DNA of 64,000 nt from Euptelea pleiosperma (Eukaryota > Streptophyta > Magnoliopsida > Ranunculales > Eupteleaceae). The DNA is taken from assembly GCA_035048495.1 (NCBI GenBank), contig JASUTR010000084.1:186001-250000 (forward strand), written 5' to 3'. The number at the start of each line of letters is the position of its first letter. Within the stretch, counting starts at the first letter, position 1. The notes under the pieces are model-generated. The model saw only the letters and a list, made by a program, of their open reading frames with translations. It made no database searches and was not told where the DNA came from. A program made the translations under genes and the position numbers. Below are positions 60,892 through 64,000 of the stretch, piece after piece.

Positions 60892-61548
60892 GAAAGCTAA
60901 GGGAGATGAGATAGAGCCGATGGGCAGGAGTTCTGGGGTTAGGTCAGTAGATTCGAGGACCGAGAGATGAAGAGAGAGAGAGAATAAGGAGAGATGAGAG
61001 AAAAAGTATAAAAAAAATAGAAAAAAAGCACTGGCGGAGGGTCTGGAACCCTGTTCTTCACTGTGACCATCCTCACGCTTCTCCAGTAGAGTCGACTATC
61101 ATTCTTTGCTGACTCATGTGGCTTTAAACGCTTTGGTCCGTCTCTTGGTCATTGGCTCTCCGGCTCTCTTCGTTCTTTGGGCCGACTTTATGGTCCTCTT
61201 ATTCAGCCCATATTTGGCCCATATCTTCTAGTCATAGCATGTGGGCTCTTTAAGCTTTGATAATGGGCTTTCATGATCGATTTGGGCCCACAAGTCTTGA
61301 GAATCGTCCCATCGGGTTTCCTGCGACAGAAGAAGCGCGTAATGAGACTTTATCAGAACGGCTTAATATCTAGACTTTCGAAAATGTGTTTAATGCATGC
61401 AAATATACCATTTCGTCCAGAAAAGTGTGTTCTACGCAACAGAAGAGACTCTTACGTAGAAAAGTAGGTAAATAGAGTATTTTACGTAGGAGAATGCAAT
61501 AACGCTAAAAGATAATTGCTTAAAATAAGCACTTTTGAGCGAATATCA

Positions 61549-63329
61549 CAACCCCCAACCAGCATATTGCCAATCCTTGGCAATTAGTGCGAAATAAATG
61601 AGCTTAAAAGGGCTCTGCACATGCTGCACACTTTTTCATATTAGCTCCGGGAAAACACCGTTCGTCAAATCATTGAATGGATGCAAAAACAGTTACATGC
61701 TAGCGAAGAGTTGGAAAGTATTTGCAAGACTACAGACTGATAATCATGACCCAGAATAGTCAGACTCTGCGTGTGTGTGTGCTCAACATTCTCATCATCC
61801 GACAGTAAAGATTTCTAGATCACCTCTAAGTTTTTATGCCTCGACCTCAAATCTCACACGTTTAGCACTCAGAATAGAATCACACAAGAAGGGTTTTCTT
61901 CTTTTCTCTCAATTTATATGTGAGGAGATGTATTGATATATGAAAGCAAAGATCTCACATATGTATTATTTGAAGGAAGGACATCTTTAACAGAAGAAGA
62001 TCTCATGATTGGAATACCACTTCACTCGGGAACGTTAGATCAAACTCTATAGCTTCTCCTTCTCCAATCTCCACATTTTATGATCGTGCTATCCTAGAAT
62101 CAAGTAGGACTTTCCTGGGTTGTAATGAGGCTTAGGTCAGGTGTAGAAAAATAATGGTATACAGGATTTCAAAGATCTTGAGAGGATATTGTCATTTTCT
62201 TGAATTTTTCCTGCGGCGTAACACCATTATCTGGTTCTTTTTCCTTTTTTCGTATTTTTCTTCTTGTTCTTGATATTTCTGAGACTGCTCAATTTCTTTT
62301 CAGCACTTTTTCATACTTTCTTTCCATATTTTGTTTTCAGCTTGAACCACTTTCTTTTCCTTTTGATTTTTCTTCTTTACTTTTCTTTTCACGGTACACC
62401 CACATCAGTTATTTTTTTATCCTTCTCAAAAGTAGGGTAGCTAGTAACACTTCGTAGCTGAACTGGGTTTTTGGTTAATGGGCTTACAAAGAAAAGGCTT
62501 TTATAGAAGGGTTCAAGGGGTTTCTAGTGAAGTATAATTCAGGTGAGTAAAAAGGCTGAATGGTTCAGAAAAAAAATGGCCTAAATCATTTTCTAGGGTT
62601 TGCACTATCATGTATACTGTCTTGACTGGATACAAAGAAGGTTCTGTCGTAGTAATCCAATGTTGATGTCGTTCTGAGTTCCATGATCGAAGCAAAAGAT
62701 AATGAGATCTCTCAACGAATATTGCGGGCATGAAGAATAGTGAGTCATCCATTGATTCAGGATTATTGTATAACTCTCTGAAATGATTAAAGGCTCGAAA
62801 GCTCACTAGGTTAGGTCTCCACAATTATTCTCGCAGGATCTCTAGAATTTCTAAACTTAGGATGACTCTGATATTGATAGTGTACAATTGTGCCGAATAT
62901 GAGTTTTTCTGAGTTTTCAAACCTGCTGTAGTCACGCTTGAATTGACTCAACGCTAACTTTAAACAAAAATTGACATCCTCAATACTGACTTAACGGAGG
63001 TTTTCAGCTAATCAAAGTCAGGGTATTTGACACATTTTTTTTTTTTTTGAAATTCTAGAAAACTTTTGGAGAACATCGGAAATTACCCCAAAAACAACAT
63101 TTTTTTTTTTTTTTTTTTTTTTTTTTTATCAAAATGAAGACATGAGTTTTGGTAAATACCCATCCCCAACCAAAATATAGCACCGTCCTCGGTGCTCATG
63201 ACCGGGACATAAAATGATAACAAATCAGTGATGATGATGCAAAGATTCAGGAAGGATGTTACCAAGTCGGCAGAAACTCGACAGTGTGTGATACCTGATG
63301 ATCGGAAGAAACTCGACAGTGTGTGATAC
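61549..63329 (-). mobile_element. 3-prime noncoding internal region of element 3
   Basis: Begins beside the LTR with the same polypurine-like tract (61549-61563) and follows element 2 base for base with scattered changes. It includes a T run at about 63101-63127 and the gaacatcggaaat word at 63071. The T28 tract of element 2 (46313) is absent. No coding sequence is recognised. It ends in a 23-bp direct repeat at the satellite junction. Confidence 0.82.
63272..63329. repeat. 23-bp direct repeat at the element 3/satellite junction
   Basis: agaaactcgacagtgtgtga plus tac occurs at 63272-63294 and 63307-63329. Element 2 has the first copy only (near 47187), followed by unique sequence. The second copy is joined directly to ttgtgagtttttcgc of the satellite, as expected of a templated filler at a broken end. 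Confidence 0.8.
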
Positions 63330-64000
63330 TTGTGAGTTTTTCGCAATCGGACCTCGTAATTGGACTCAAACTCTTCCATAATTATTGTTTCAACACATTT
63401 GAAGTATTGGAACAAGATTCGGGATAGGCGAAACAAGTTAGCTCCATCCGTGCGTCAACGTCTCAAATTGGACTCAGTTTGTGTGTTACATTCCGAAGCC
63501 TATAACTTGTGACTTTTTCGCAACCGGACCTCGTAATTAGACTCGAATTCTTCCATTACAATTGTTTCAACACATTTGAAGTGTTGGAACAAGATTTATG
63601 ACTGTCGAAACAAGTTAGCTCCATCTGTGTGTCAACGTCTCAAATTGGACTCAGTTTGTGTGTTACATTCCGAAGCCTATAACTTGTGACTTTTTTGCGA
63701 CCGGACCTCGTAATTGGATTCAAACTCTTCCATTACTATTGTTTCAACACATTTGAAGTGTTGGGACAAGATTTATTACTGTCGAAACAAGCTAGCTCCA
63801 TCCGTGCGTCAACTTCTCAAATTGGACACAGTTTGTCTATTACTTTCCGAAGCCTATAACTTGTGACTTTTTCGCAATCGGACCTAGTAATTGGACTCAA
63901 ACTCTTCCATTATTATTGTTTCAACACATTTGTAGTATTGGAACAAGATTCGGGATAGGCGAAACAAGTTAGCTCCATCCGTGCGTCAACGCCTCAAGTT
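63330..64000. repeat. 177-bp satellite array, block D (about 4 monomers, runs off window)
   Basis: Satellite in phase with landmarks of the other blocks. The first monomer is type iv with ccataattattg, as at 39375 and 50218. Then follow monomers with ggattcaaactc, cctagtaatt, tttgtagtattgg and cgcctcaagtt, matching about 53540-54026. The end is cut by the window. Confidence 0.95.

Larger units (their letters stand above)
58678..61548 (-). mobile_element. 3-prime LTR of element 3
   Basis: A 2871-bp LTR with TG/CA ends (plus-strand TGAAAGTAGGG to GCGAATATCA). It is the longest of the set because of poly(T) 54 bases long (60543-60596), poly(A) near 60008-60038 and GAA-rich runs near 59725-59785 and 60058-60125. 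U3 motifs match the other LTRs: palindrome, TATA, inverted repeat and three MSA-like units. Confidence 0.92.
58678..63329 (-). mobile_element. Element 3: 5-prime-truncated relative of element 2
   Basis: Contains a complete 3-prime LTR (58678-61548) and 1.78 kb of 3-prime noncoding internal region (61549-63329), homologous to 45444-47220 of element 2. Pol, 5-prime LTR and everything upstream are missing. At the right end the internal sequence runs up to a duplicated 23-bp word and then directly into satellite. The left end is a clean LTR terminus after ataacttgtgact; the base run tgagt at the right junction could be a mutated copy of tgact, but I do not consider a target duplication proven. 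Confidence 0.88.

Noticed and set aside
63325..63340. Target-site duplication for element 3 (tgact at the left, tgagt at the right)
   Set aside because: One mismatch in five; the monomers on the two sides are not contiguous in the paralogous block, and the right end is a truncated internal sequence. Not enough to call.

Overview
The window is almost certainly plant nuclear DNA from inside a large tandem-satellite block, most likely centromeric or pericentromeric. About three quarters of it is one satellite with a 177-bp monomer, roughly 276 copies. Three related LTR retrotransposons have invaded it. The only recognisable protein-coding sequence is a Ty3/gypsy pol remnant (zinc-binding domain plus integrase) that reads like the Athila/Tat lineage of plant elements. 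The one primer-binding site matches plant tRNA-Asp. I do not recognise the satellite family and cannot name the species.

Layout. 1-37176 is satellite. Its first 16.1 kb is three head-to-tail copies of a higher-order repeat (HOR): 31 monomers/5488 bp, 29 monomers/5134 bp, 31 monomers/5488 bp. The rest is the same material shortened and shuffled: a 17-mer unit, a 4-mer tandem duplication and an 18-mer tandem duplication of 3187 bp per copy. 37177-39291 is a solo LTR with a perfect 5-bp target duplication. 39292-41365 is satellite. 41366-49727 is an 8.36-kb composite retroelement with a perfect 5-bp target duplication. 49728-58677 is satellite with a 28-mer-spaced duplication and a 5-mer duplication. 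58678-63329 is the 3-prime half of a third element, broken at its own 5-prime side. 63330-64000 is satellite again.

The main bodies of all three elements lie on the minus strand and share one LTR type: TG/CA ends, a long U3, a TATA-like box beside a 26-bp palindrome, and two or three copies of a motif matching the plant M-phase MSA element. Element 2 is unusual. Its left edge is the LTR of a different but related family in the opposite orientation, complete with a tRNA-Asp primer-binding site, so the insertion is bounded by two inverted U3 ends yet flanked by a perfect target duplication. None of the three elements can be autonomous: no gag, protease, reverse transcriptase or RNase H core is present.

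No cellular gene, rRNA, functional tRNA or CRISPR array is visible. Repeats evolve here by unequal exchange and conversion of satellite blocks, with repeated retroelement insertion and decay. Monomer and copy counts are derived from offsets between rare marker variants read by eye; identities were not computed by alignment.
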